Below, one piece after another: positions 22,218 to 32,825 of a stretch of 64,000 nucleotides of DNA. The notes beneath the pieces were generated by a model, which saw only the letters and a list, made by a program, of their open reading frames with translations, searched no databases and was not told the origin of the DNA. Numbering within the stretch: position 1 is the stretch's first letter; every line of letters starts with the position of its first letter. This DNA comes from Pollenia angustigena. Lineage: Eukaryota > Arthropoda > Insecta > Diptera > Polleniidae. Location of the stretch: NCBI GenBank assembly GCA_930367215.1, contig OV884059.1, positions 239,443,803 to 239,507,802 of the forward strand, given 5' to 3'. Made by a program: the position numbers and the translations under genes.

Positions 22218-22703
22218 AAATACATACATACATCAAATTTAAAAAGTAAACTAATTGCGAAGCCATATCGGTCATGCAGCTGGTGTCTTATAATGACGAG
22301 TTCTTCTGTAAACAACGTCGTCTGTACAACAAAAGTAAAACAAACGTGTGTACCGGGGTAAGTAAATAATAATATTATTCTCTCTGTCTGGCCGGTATTT
22401 TTTTAGAAATCTAATGTGGAGTAAAAAAATTACTGAAGTTAATAAAATAACTGAATATTCCTTTGTTTTTACGGAATGTGTAGTAAATTTTTTGTAATTT
22501 TATATTTTTGTTTGTTAAATTATAAAAAATAACCGAAAATCCACTTGTTTTTACGGAACATGGGGTTGAATTTTTGACAATAACAATTAAATAAAGTTTT
22601 CGTTAATAATAAATGTAAAATAAGTAGACCGGTTTTTAACTGAATTTTCATTTATTTTATATTACAATTTCAGTTAATTTTACGTACAGAATATTGTGAG
22701 TGT
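22218..22703 (+). repeat. Foldback-type repeat, copy A, right half
   Basis: Resumes the repeat broken at 9204: AATTGCGAAGC-ATATCGGTCATGC, CTGGTG, AAGTAAAACAAAC-TGTG, ACTGAATATT-CTTTGTTTTTA, GTAGACCGGTTTTTAAC and GAATATTGTG-GTGTA, all in the order seen at 62724-63240. The first 8 bases are the second copy of the AAATACAT duplication. Confidence 0.8.
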
Positions 22704-22706
22704 ACC

Positions 22707-23462
22707 TTAGGGTGGTTACAAGGAATCAATGTTGGATTTTCCATCGGCGCACCTCCCTAATATGAGCCAATAGCATAAAAAATGCAATTAAAAAAGTTTC
22801 AGTCCAATAGAATAACGTTAACACGTTAAAGCATAATTTAAGGAAAAACAGCGATTTTTCACTAAAATTCGTATTTCTTTGTCTTTGTAACCGAAACCGT
22901 TCATTCTAGGAACCTGAGTCGAGTCTTGTTTTATAGGAAATTTTATTCTTATTAATTTTGATATTGATAGTTTTGCTCCTTATACCAATAGATAAAGTGA
23001 TATTTAGCAATAATTAAGGACAAAGAAATACGAATTTTAGTGAAAAATCACTGTTTTCCCCTAATTTATGATCAATGAGGCACGTGTTGGCGTTATCCGA
23101 TTTGACTTAAACTTTGTCAATCGGATGCTTTAGACTGTTGGCATATTCTAGAGGAGAGAACCAAAAGATAGCCCCAAAAAAAAATGTACCATATCTTGTA
23201 ACACCCTAATAAGGTGGTTACCAGAAATCAATACTGGATTTTCCGTCGGGGCATCCGCCTAATATGTGCCAATAGGATAGAAAATAAGATTGATGAAGTT
23301 TCAGCCCAATCGGATAACGCTAACATGTGTCTCATTGAGCATTAATTAAGAAAAACAGCGATTTTTCACTAAAATTCGTATTTCTTTATCTTTATAACCG
23401 AAACCATTTATTCTAGGAACCTGTGTCGAGTCTTGTTTTATAGGAAATTTTATTCTTATTAA
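22707..23462. repeat. Direct and inverted repeat cluster
   Basis: A 250-bp unit at 22707-22965 recurs at 23214-23462. Both start AGG(T)GGTTAC-A-GAATCAAT and contain CAGCGATTTTTCACTAAAAT, TTCTAGGAACCTG-GTCGAG and TTATAGGAAATTTTATTC. Between them, 23025-23110 carries the same GACAAAGAAATACGAATTTT block in inverted orientation. No coding sequence is seen. Confidence 0.75.
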
Positions 23463-23764
23463 TATATATTGCGCCAAAGGAAAACCGCGAAAATAACGTA
23501 AGCGACAAAAATCTAATTTTACAGGAGAGAGCTTTTTATTTTATTTCATATTAATTTTGTTTGAAATTTGACGCTTACAATAAAATTGTTTTTGCTATAA
23601 AATCGTAACAGTACCTTTTGTGACCATGACGGTGGCCTCATGGCGTATGTTATGCGTATCAAAAATTAAATATTACTCATACGCGGTAGGGTGGACCATG
23701 AGAATTTGATTGATAAATTCAATTTTAAACAGGACTATCACATGGGAAAAATAATAAAAAACAT
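23463..23764. other. Spacer before the GC-ended hAT
   Basis: No recognised gene. The words GCGCCAAAGG and GTTACGAC-like stretches recur weakly beyond the element near 25550, consistent with this being older sequence split by the insertion at 23773. Confidence 0.4.
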
Positions 23765-23772
23765 ATTGGGAC

Positions 23773-25269
23773 TAGAGTATTTTTCCCGCAGTTTTTCGAT
23801 TCCCGGGAAAGCGGGAAATTTTTTTGAATTTCCCGGGATCCCGGGATCCCGCTCCATATAAATAATACACAGTAAATTAAATAAAAGAAATCCTTAAATA
23901 CTACAAAATTAATGAAGATCAAAATAGGAACTTGAATTATTATTACCTTACGGTTTTATCTGTAAATTCCGTATTATTATTATTATTATTATGCTATAGA
24001 TACAAGATAAAAAATTAAGATAAACATAACAATTTAATTCATAAAACAATAATAAAAACAAACACAAATTGAGGTACTCAAGATATGAGATCAAAAAGTT
24101 AATTCATAAAATAGATAAAATATTTTAAATAAATATATTAACATTTTTTAACGGCTTAGGAAATAACTTTCTGACACACTCAAAGCGCTTAGTAAGACGT
24201 CAAAAAGTATATTGATTATTTTATTTACTAATTACCATGTTTCCGAAAAATTTCGTTCATTTTTTTACCGAGGTTGGATAAATAGTTAAAAGTGCACCGT
24301 TGTTGAAGGCTTTTGATTCACAATAAGAAGCATTTTTTTTTTTATAAACAACGTCTATATCAGTCAAATGTATGTCAAGGTTCATGAAAAAATAGCATCA
24401 ACCTCTTACAAACCTTTTCATTTCATTAGGTCTATCTGTAATCTTTAGGACAATGTGTTTTTCAAATTGTATGTTGTAGTATCTTACACGAGCTTCCAAA
24501 TTTTTTTTATTTCGGTTTCCCCGCACTTCAAGGGTATATAAACCAACACAAATTGAAAAAAATTGTGTTTATCACCTAATAAACATATCGCTCCTTCATT
24601 GCAACATAGTCATATCTCAAAAATCCAAAATTTTAAGTTATTTAAGCAAAATGTTCCTTCATGCCTTCTCGTATTTTATCTCAAACTGAACCGAAGTTTA
24701 GCAAAATATATCTTTAAATCGGTACATTTTGAAAACTTTAATCGCATTTTGCCAAGTTCATTTGTTTTTGTAGATATGACTATGTTGCAATAAAGACTTG
24801 TCCAAAATATATCTTTAAATCAGTACATTTTGAAAACTTTAATCGCATTTTGCCAAGTTCATTTGTTTTTGTAGATATGACTATGTTGCAATAAAGACTT
24901 GTCCATGGACAATTAAGCTTTACTACCTGCATCTTATTTTGAATTAATGTTCTTTATTAACTTTTCACTTCACTAAATTTATTAATTATTGCACTGCCTA
25001 TTCTGCTTTAAGTAGATTTATTGCATCAGGAGACATTGATTTACGTATGTACTCACTTCTTGTAATTGATCTAATCGACAACCCATCCACAGATGCTTAT
25101 TTTAAGAGAATAGAAAACTAAATTTCAAAGTATAAATAGCTGTTTTCTTAAACTATGAGGAATTTTTTATTTCCCGGGATCCCGCATGAAAAATCCCGGG
25201 AAAGCGGGAAATATAATTATTGAAATTCCCGGGAATTCCCGGGACGGGAAATCCCGCGAAAAAACCCTA
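23773..25269. mobile_element. 1.5-kb non-autonomous hAT with CCCGGGA-rich ends
   Basis: It is flanked by the 8-bp duplication ATTGGGAC (23765-23772 and 25270-25277). The ends read TAGAGTATTTTTCCCGC and, from the other side, TAGGGTTTTTTCGCGGG, followed on both sides by clusters of CCCGGGA and GCGGGA words. These GC-rich ends stand out against the AT-rich interior. No transposase frame was recognised. It carries an internal 101-bp tandem duplication. Confidence 0.85.
24703..24904 (+). repeat. 101-bp tandem duplication, nearly perfect
   Basis: 24703-24803 and 24804-24904 are the same sequence with one visible difference (AAATCGGTAC versus AAATCAGTAC). Such near-identity implies a recent duplication or homogenisation within the hAT derivative. 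Confidence 0.9.
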
Positions 25270-25629
25270 ATTGGGACCTTATAATGAGATCAAATCTTAT
25301 GTACATTTAACATTTATTTTTGGTTTTTGTTACTCATTAAACTCAAAATATCAACTTTTTTAAATCAAAGATCAGCATTCTTAATAAAAAAAACATTTTC
25401 CAAGCTAATTTGAGGTCAGTGACGATGAATATTGAATTCATTTATTTTTCTCTTTGAGCGTTTTGGCGATATACTGTAAGCTTTAAAGGAATTCAAAAAA
25501 CGCTTTTTCATAATTTTTATCATAAAAAATACTGCTCTGATTGGTCTGGGCCTCATATTGTTACGACAACAATAAGGTCACTTACGCTTTAAGTTTTTTA
25601 AAAAATACTAGTGTCTTTAGTTCTTATTT

Positions 25630-27290
25630 TAAAAAATTTGTTTGGCTTTGGCGAAAATTTCACGTTTTGTAGCACGTTTTCCTTCGTCAAATGAAAAATT
25701 AAACGCCTTCGCGGGCCACCTTGAGAAAGTTTTCACGCGACATGATGCACATACTTGTTCCTGTCGTCCAAGCATTCCTGATAAGGTAAACCATCAAATA
25801 AAATTTAACATAACTCAAGTAAAATTTGCAATAGAAAAAGTGAATATTAGAAAATCTCCCGGACCTGACCGCATCACAGGGTTAATGATAAAAAACTTAC
25901 CATCGTCTGCTTCCAGAATCATGCTGCTCGTTTTAAACGCGATATTAAGAGTAGGATACTTCCCATCCTCATGGAAGAGGTCTATAATTGTGATGATTCC
26001 CAAGCCAGGAAAAGATGCTAGCCAGGTTGCGTCGTACAGACCGATAAGCTTATTATCAATCCTATCGAAGCTTTTCGAAAATATATTCGTTATAAGTATA
26101 ACTCCTCATCTAAATGAACACGACATTATCCCGGATCACCAGTTTGGATTCAGAGCGAAACATGGTACAATAGAACAAGTGCATAGAATTGTCACCCTAA
26201 TTAGATCGGCGTTTGAGAAAAAGCAATACTGCTCAGCCCTGTTTATAGACATTTCCCAAGCATTTGACAAAGTTTGGCATGATAGGTTTCTCATCAAAAT
26301 AACATTAATGCTTCCTCAAAACACTCACAAGCTTCTGGAGAGCTATCTAACGGGCAGATCAATCATAGTAAGGTCGCAAGATAAATACTCCCCCCTCAAG
26401 AAAGTAATTACTGGTGTCCCCCAAGGTAGCATATTAGGACCGCTACTTTATATAATGTACGCAGCGGATATGCCAACAAACCTGAGCACGCATACATCTA
26501 CATTTGCAGACTACACATCATTAGTTAGCGTTAATCATGACCCAATAGTCGCATCGCAAAATTTACTGTCTCACATCAACGAACTAGAGGCGTGGTTGGA
26601 CAAATGGAAAGTGAAGGTTAAACCGGCAGAAGACAAACGTGCCCAGCAGTTAAAATAAATAAGGTCAGTGTTCCCGTGGAAAATTATGTAAAATACTTGG
26701 GAATTTATATATGTCGATAGACGATTGAAGTGGTCACGTCATATTGAAGCGAAAATAACGGCTATGAAACTTAAAGCTGCGCAACTACATTGGCTCGAAA
26801 CTCAAACTTGTCTTTAGACAACAAAATTCTTTTATACAAGTCCATCATAAAACCAATATGGACATATGGCATCCAATTATGGGGTACGCATGCATCTAAC
26901 ATCCAAAAGCTTCAAAGAATACAGTCTAGAATGTTACGAAAAATTTTCTGCGCCCCATGGGATATACGTAATGATATTATCCACAGACATCTCAACGTCC
27001 CCACTATCCAGGAGGAAATAAAAAAATATTCATTTAGCTACGTAGATAAACTAATGGCCCACACTAACTACCTCGCTCGGGGTCTGCTTCAGTTCGAAGG
27101 TCACCAGAGGCTTAAAAGAACCGATACTTTGAGCCTAAGTAGAAGACATTTTTAAAATTTGAATACAGCAGTTAGTGGTTGCATTGGTAACAACTAATAA
27201 ACAACAAGTAGAATTAAAATTTGAATACATATTGTAAATTTCGATAAAAAAGATTCAATATAAAAAAAATAATAAAAAAAAATAGGGATT
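25630..27290 (+). pseudogene. 5'-truncated Jockey-like LINE with mutated RT active site
   Basis: The reading opens within the pre-RT region (KISRFVARFPSSNEKLNAFA). It continues in one frame to 26658 with RKSPGPDRITGLMIKNLP, YFPSSWKRSIIVMIPKPGK, SYRPISLLSILSKLFE, DHQFGFRAKHGTIEQVHRI, motif A ALFIDISQAFDKVWHD and GVPQGSILGPLLYIMYAADM. Motif C reads FADYTS (about 26503-26520) where FADDT is expected, removing a catalytic Asp. After a frameshift the thumb and C-terminus continue at 26790-27155 (LYKSIIKPIWTYGIQLWG). The 3' UTR (27156-27290) ends in an A-rich tail and is repeated at 55186-55332. The endonuclease is missing, and the open frame begins only at a TTG, so no true start remains. Confidence 0.88.
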
Positions 27291-28235
27291 GTCATGCCAA
27301 AACGTATGCTCGAAAAAGTAAAAGTTCAGATGTCCAAAAAGGGAAATCTCATTCAAATTTCTTTCCATATTCCATATACACATACTTTAAGCTAAAACTG
27401 AAATAGAATTACAAAAGTATTCATAAACAATGTTACTTAATAAGCATTCATTTATTAGAGCAATAAAACGATCTGTTAAACATCTTAGAGTATTAAAAAA
27501 ATTCTACCAAAAAAAAAAAACTTGCAAAAACTTGCTTAATCGCAAAATAACTGATTTAATATCCGAAAATATACGTTAAAACGTAAAATGTAAAAAACAG
27601 CTGTTATGCCGTTTTGTATCGACTCTACTTCATACACTAAATTCTAGTAATTTCACAGTGCTTTTTTTAACCGTCAATCTGTTTAATTAAGGACTTTTGA
27701 CAATCACATTTTGTTTCAACTTTTTTGCACACATTCAACACTTTTACTTGATGGGATCTATTTCACATGAATTATTTAAATTTCCAGGTTAATAAATAAC
27801 AAAAGCTTAATGGAAATATTATTACTTTTTCAAAATATCACAACAACGCAACAAGTTTCATTTTATTATATTTAGTGCACTCACACTTTATAAACTGTTC
27901 TGTTAAGTTTTCTTTTTCTAACATTAAATTGCTTTTACATTTGTTCTATAAAATTCTTTTGTCATTTGGGTATTGTTGCTAACACTTTTTAGTTCTATTG
28001 GATTTTTCGTTGGTTACCCATCAATGACAAAAGTTTTATGTCTCCTTGGTAGTTTATTAGGACTTTGAATACACATTTAAACTAAGTGATATGGCTGCAG
28101 ATTGTATAAATATTTTTATGCTTAAATTCGTGTTTTAGAGAAAAAAAAGTTTGTGAAAACTGACTGTTTTGCTTTTTGACTTTTAATATATTTTTTTTTT
28201 GTCAGTTGATAAAGTAAGGTTGAGATCGTTTAATG
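27291..28235. other. AT-rich stretch without recognised genes
   Basis: No convincing ORF, inverted repeat or repeat copy was seen here. Confidence 0.5.
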
Positions 28236-28239
28236 GGAA

Positions 28240-28335
28240 GTCGACACGTAGAGTGCTCACTTGGGTCCGTATAGCGGTTCCTTTGTGATACCCAGAGGCA
28301 GGGACCAAAGATATCCAGTGTCTACCACTGCCAAA
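28240..28335 (-). pseudogene. Fragment of a LINE 3' end (minus strand)
   Basis: On the minus strand, GGGTATCACAAAGGAACC and GACCCAAGTGAGC resemble the GGTATCACAATGGA and GTCTAAGTG block that ends the RNase H LINE remnant at 58780-59480 (-). The short GC-richer islet stands out from the surroundings. It is too short to be sure. Confidence 0.4.
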
Positions 28336-28803
28336 GAAAGCAAGTGTTGAATTCACCCACAGGGCTTATAAAAACCCGTTTTATTAGGCAATAAAAGATA
28401 GTATTTAGACCACAGTTTATATAAACACAAAATATTAACACAGAAATTTATGGCAAAATTTAATTTATTGTAAATATTGAATCAAAGTGCCTTGTTGGGA
28501 GCTCCCTTAATATTGTAGTTCTTGGACATATTTTTCTTTTTGGCAAATAAGTGAAATCCCTGTCACTTTAAATTTGTTGTATTGAATTTATTATTTTAAT
28601 TTACTGACATTGAACTGACAAAAGCATAAACTTAATAATATTTCGGTATAGAATTTTTTGCAAATATTTTTTTGTCTCACACATGTGTATTGGAGTGTGC
28701 CTTTCAAAGTCATTTGTTGTTCAGGGTGGACTAAAAGTAACACTTTTTTGTTTACTACTATTTTTTTATATGTAATATTTACTTTGTACGTTATTAATTT
28801 TAA

Positions 28804-30494
28804 CCCATTAAGGCCCTGCGTTGCGTTGTCGCAACTTTCACTTAAACCTCCCCTCAGGCATTTTGTTGTTACGTGATATTGTTATAAAGCACAGTGAAAT
28901 AAAATTTAACTTAATATCTAAGCGACCTGTTTTTGGATTTGTATCATACATAAATTTTTTAAATATAAAAATTTTAATTTAAATTTTGAATTTTTCCTGT
29001 TTTTTGGGTACTTTTGGAAAAAGTAAAAAAAATTTAAGTAATATATAATATACCTATCTGAAACTTCTGGAGGAGATAGCTAACATACGAACATTATTAT
29101 TTCTACTGAAAAATCCAATCACCGTAGACATTTGAGACTTTTTTTATGATTGTATATATCCGTGATGCGAAAACGCAACATTGGGCCTAAACGATATACA
29201 AATTACATACAATTTTTAAATACAAACATATTTATACAATCACTTGCTATTTAAAACAGCATAATAAAAACATGTATGTATGTTAATTATAAGTTGTTGT
29301 TATTTATGTGTTTTGAAATTTTCGATAATATTTTCACCTTTTTCAAACTAATTTCCAATTTTTAAATTGCAGGATATTTCGCAGAAGGTAAATTCTCTAT
29401 GACAATTCCTTTTTTTTCTTATGCCCAAAGTGTGTTATTTTCCTAAAGGAAAGCGAACTTACACCAAAGTAGTCCCGTGATAGGTCTTTGGTGATAAGAT
29501 AAGAAATATCACTTTAACATGGGGTTGTCATTGGTCAATTGACACTATTTGACCAGTCTAACATCTATTCACAATGAACGTGTTTAGTGTTAGTTATAAC
29601 AATGTTAGATTATTTCGAAACAATGAAGTATTATGTCTATAAAACAAGTCCCCAGAACTATATTTAAGAATCAAATTTGAGAAAGTCCCAAAAAAAAGTG
29701 TCACACCATCGGTGAAGAATGTACTGTAATTCATTAGTTTTTAACCTTTTTGTTCTTAATATACCAGTAGTTAAATGATAAGTTCTCCTTGTTCTATTTT
29801 CACAAATTCCAGGACCAAACTGTTGGAACAATTGACACAAATTTCCCCCAGGGTTCTTCAATAGGTACAATAAGAGAAAATTAAACAATTAATGTGAAAT
29901 TATCCTCTCCCAGGATATTAAAGAAAAACCAGTAAGAGTGCTATATTCGGCTATGCCAAATATTTGATACCATCCACTGACAGCTAGGATATTTCAGGAG
30001 TGGGCATTATATTGGATTTGTGGTAAATTAGGAACCGATCTTTACGAAAGTTGGCAGTGTGATTTCTAGTCATTATAAAACTGTGACAGAATAAAATTTA
30101 TTACAATAGAATTATTTGTTATGGTGTTATACTACTAAAGTGTTTTTAGAGAATGGGCTTTATATGGGGCCTATGGTAAATAATGGACCAATCAATTACA
30201 AACGTGAAAAATGCACCCAGAGTGCTTTGGAACATATCATAATTGAATTAAAAATTTTTTAGTTTTTTTTTCCTAAAGACGTGAATAAAAAATTTTAATT
30301 TAAAATGTTTGCAAATGCGCTTAATTTTTATATCGTTAAGGCCGAACGTTGCGTTTTCGCAACGGGGGTTATCTGGGCTCCCACGTATCCGATTTGCCCA
30401 AAATTTGGTTTCTTTTTTATTTAGGTATAAACAATAAAATTTTAAAAGTTTCGTCATTATAACTCAACGGGATCATGGCTCGGGCCTTAATGGG
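28804..30494. mobile_element. 1.7-kb piggyBac-like non-autonomous element
   Basis: It is flanked on both sides by TTAA (28800-28803 and 30495-30498), the invariant piggyBac target. It has 13-bp TIRs, CCCATTAAGGCCC at the left and GGGCCTTAATGGG at the right. GTTGCGTTGTCGCAAC (28820) and GTTGCGTTTTCGCAAC (30347) lie near the two ends, with GCGAAAACGCAAC near 29166. It has no transposase ORF. It contains a copy of an unrelated interspersed repeat at 29440-29862. Confidence 0.75.
29440..29862 (+). repeat. Interspersed repeat Q, partial copy
   Basis: Matches 60620-61078 (+) and 39490-39965 (-). Landmarks are CCAAAGTAGTCCCGTGATAG, CATGGGGTTGTCATTGG, GAAC/GGACGTGTTTAGTG, CACACCA-CGGTGAAGAATG and CAATTGACACAAATTTCCC-C. 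Its second half is missing here. No protein was recognised. Confidence 0.75.
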
Positions 30495-30498
30495 TTAA

Positions 30499-30550
30499 GG
30501 GGGAAAAATAGTATCAGAGAGATGACCAACATTTTAATCGATGCATAATT
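30499..30550 (-). pseudogene. C-terminal piece of a mariner-like transposase
   Basis: Minus-strand reading CID-NVGHLSDTIF resembles the end of mariner/DDE_3 transposases (compare GGHLSD-IF). It continues the remnant at 31792-32190, from which it was separated by the hAT derivative inserted at 30551. It contains one stop. Confidence 0.55.
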
Positions 30551-31791
30551 CAGTGTTACCATCAGCAAGATTTAAAATTACACTTGAGATGAAGAAAAAT
30601 TACCCGATTTAAATGAAATTACACCTGATATAAAATTAAAGTTTTATTTAATAAAAATACATTAACAAAGAAGCAAAAACACAACAAACTCATTAAAATT
30701 AGATCAAAATTAGTCAAACTGTTAATTTTATTTAAATGAACAAAAAATAACATTAAAGACTTAAACAAATTTATAAAACATAAAATAAAACTGCTAAAAT
30801 AATGAGTTTAACTTCCACATTTGGTTGATATATGTTTTGGGAATGTTTAAAAAGTTCCTTGTCATTGCTTTATCATGGATGCTTTTTAGCCCCATAGAAC
30901 TTACGAAAGGTTAGCTGTCAAACGAACTGCCATACTGTTTTCACTTTTTGATCAGGCATATCATCATGAATAGACTCATGATGAACAACGACACCAAATT
31001 ATCCAAATATACTTTGAAAATCAGCCATCGATTTTCGCAACTTAAAGGTGACTTCATGACTTAAATGACGCAACTTTTTTCACAAATGAAGGCGATGTGT
31101 TGATTTAGAGAAAATAAACGGTCAATTAGACTTTAAGGCCGTGCGATGTGGCACTTATTGATTGTTTTCCTTAGGGTGATGAAGTCAGTGGTTAATGCTG
31201 ATAAACCAGCAACAATCGGTGTCTTGGAGGTCAACATTGTTCATTTTATTCGAAAAAGAGAAACAAAATTGGACGTCTGCAATGCGTTTCGTCAAGGACA
31301 GGCGCGGTGCGGTGTCTATTTGTTTTAAATCAGTTTCAAATTGTTATGCCGTGTATCAATCTGCGATTAAAATAATTCTTTTTGTGTTGTCTACCATTTT
31401 AAGTTTCATGGCTTTAAAAAATACCCTTTAAATTAGTAAAATTTCTTTCCCCAGGCAAGTTTTTAGTTTGAATAACTTTTTTCAATAAACTTCAGGTTCT
31501 AAATCACTATAATAGGCATCTTTATCCAAATCTAAGGGTCCATCTTGCGACATTCATTACCAAACATTTGAAAATATATGTTTGTTTAATAATTGAAGTC
31601 GTTTCTTAAAAAGAAACCGAGACTTTGGTTCAAATGTTATCATTGAAATCGAATCTTGATTTTATTTGGGCATCTGAAGTAAAAATTTCAAATTATACCT
31701 AAATTACACCTAAGAGAAATTACCCACGCTCTACCCACGACCGTAAAAATTATACCAAATTCGGGTAATTACCCCCAAAGTGGCAACACTG
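30551..31791 (+). mobile_element. 1.24-kb hAT derivative (CAGTGTTGCCA family), copy 1
   Basis: It is flanked by the 8-bp duplication GCATAATT (30543-30550 and 31792-31799). Ends are CAGTGTTACCATCAGC and, from the other side, CAGTGTTGCCACTTTGG. It is nearly the same sequence, in reverse orientation, as 56526-58356. It carries no hAT transposase but contains a mariner-derived coding remnant (31125-31290). The insertion interrupts an older mariner-like transposase remnant on the minus strand. Confidence 0.88.
31125..31290 (+). pseudogene. Mariner transposase fragment carried in the hAT derivative
   Basis: The plus strand reads RPCDV-LIDCF, then VKSVVNADKPATIGVLEVNI. This corresponds to the third-Asp region of DDE_3 transposases (compare CDLTPLDFFLWGYLKDKVYV and NKP-TIEEL). 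The same fragment is present in the second copy of the hAT derivative (57650-57800, minus strand), so it belonged to the element before it spread. Confidence 0.65.
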
Positions 31792-32190
31792 GCATAATTA
31801 GACTCTTAAAAAGGCGTTTTGAATAACTGCTCGTAAACTTTCAGGCTCTCTAGTCCTTATCTCAGCTTCAATGTTGTACGTAAGTTGCTCAATAGTTTGT
31901 GGCTTGTTAACTTACACTCGTTCTTTAAGACCGCCCCATAGAAAACAATCAGCGGCAGTTAAATCTGGTGATCGATGATAAAAGTTAGTCCTTGACGGTA
32001 GTCAACTAGATTCATGAGTAAATGACGCGATAAATTATGTCGAAGTGATAGAGATGCCCATTTGTCCAAAGTGTCTTCGCGTTGATGTTTTGGATATTCT
32101 TCAACACCGTCCCCCACGCTGTCAATGTTCCCTAGGTTCTGTACTATTCTCAGTTTTACTGATCGTGGCAAGTCTGATAATGCACCTTTT
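31792..32190 (-). pseudogene. Mariner-like transposase remnant
   Basis: Minus strand: DHQI-PDLTAADCFLWGGLKERV, a stop, then NKPQTIEQLTYNIEAEIRT, PESLRAVIQNAFLRV. This is the DDE_3 third-Asp region and C-terminal helix of a mariner/Tc1-type transposase. It ends exactly at the hAT duplication at 31792 and appears to continue at 30550. Upstream coding (32000-32190) is too decayed to read reliably. Confidence 0.7.
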
Positions 32191-32247
32191 TGTCGGAACC
32201 GTACAATTTAACGATTTATTGCAGTTTAGCTACGTGCATTTATGCTA

Positions 32248-32470
32248 TAGGAAAAATCCCCCAAAGAAAAATGGCCCAAGAAAAAAAATGAAAAATCGCC
32301 CAAATGAAGAATTGCCCGAAAGAACATGAAAAATTACCCAAAAAGTTATATATGAAATTTGCCAAAAAAAAAAAAAAAAACGAAAAAGGCCCAAAAATGA
32401 AATTGAAAATGACCCAAAAAGCAAAGTCGAATTTTTTCCCAAAAAAAAAAAAAAAAAAAATTTCACAATT
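32248..32470 (+). repeat. Low-complexity GCCCAAAAA repeat
   Basis: An A-rich tract with irregular repeats of the words CGCCCAAA, TGGCCCAAG and TACCCAAAAAG, opening with GCTATAGGAAAAATC. A similar tract in the opposite orientation lies at 38020-38222 and ends GATTTTTCCTACAGC. The two could be ends of one large element or copies of one repeat. Confidence 0.55.
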
Positions 32471-32502
32471 TGCAAAAAAGTTTTAAACTATTCATATAAA
32501 AT

Positions 32503-32775
32503 AATTAGTATTGTGGTTATTTTGTTGAACTATTTATGGTTTTTAATCCAAATTTTTAATTTTTTTAATTAGGCTTAAGTTCATCAAATTTAATTTTCAT
32601 TAAATTATTTTTATGAAGAAAGGAATTTTACAACATGAAAATTAATTAAAATTTACTGATAATTTTTCATTCTTGACTCAATCTGGGCTCGAACACAGGC
32701 GTTTTTACGGATAGGTTACCCTGACATGTTTCGATTGCAACCACTCAATCTCCTCAGAGGGCTTGCCGTTTAACA
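32503..32775 (-). repeat. tRNA-promoter SINE, minus-strand copy with head
   Basis: Read on the minus strand: an A-box-like stretch (GATTGAGTGGTTGCAATCG), GGTAACCTATCCGTAAAAAC, a B box GTGTTCGAGCCCAG, then GATTGAGTCAAGAATGAAAA and an AT-rich body ending AACCACAATACTAATTA. A GTTCGANNCC B box is the polymerase III internal promoter element of tRNA-derived SINEs. It lies head to head with the next entry. Confidence 0.65.
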
Positions 32776-32825
32776 CTCGCAGCCATCGACGACTGCTGAC
32801 GTCATTAGTCTTGATGTTTGACTTT

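Noticed and set aside
31146..31328. 60-aa frame as a host gene
   Set aside because: The matching part is a mariner transposase fragment (VNADKPATIGVLEV) found identically placed in the second copy of the hAT derivative.
32245..32486. 76-aa F-rich and 60-aa K-rich frames
   Set aside because: Both come from the low-complexity A/T and GCCC repeat, not from a gene.
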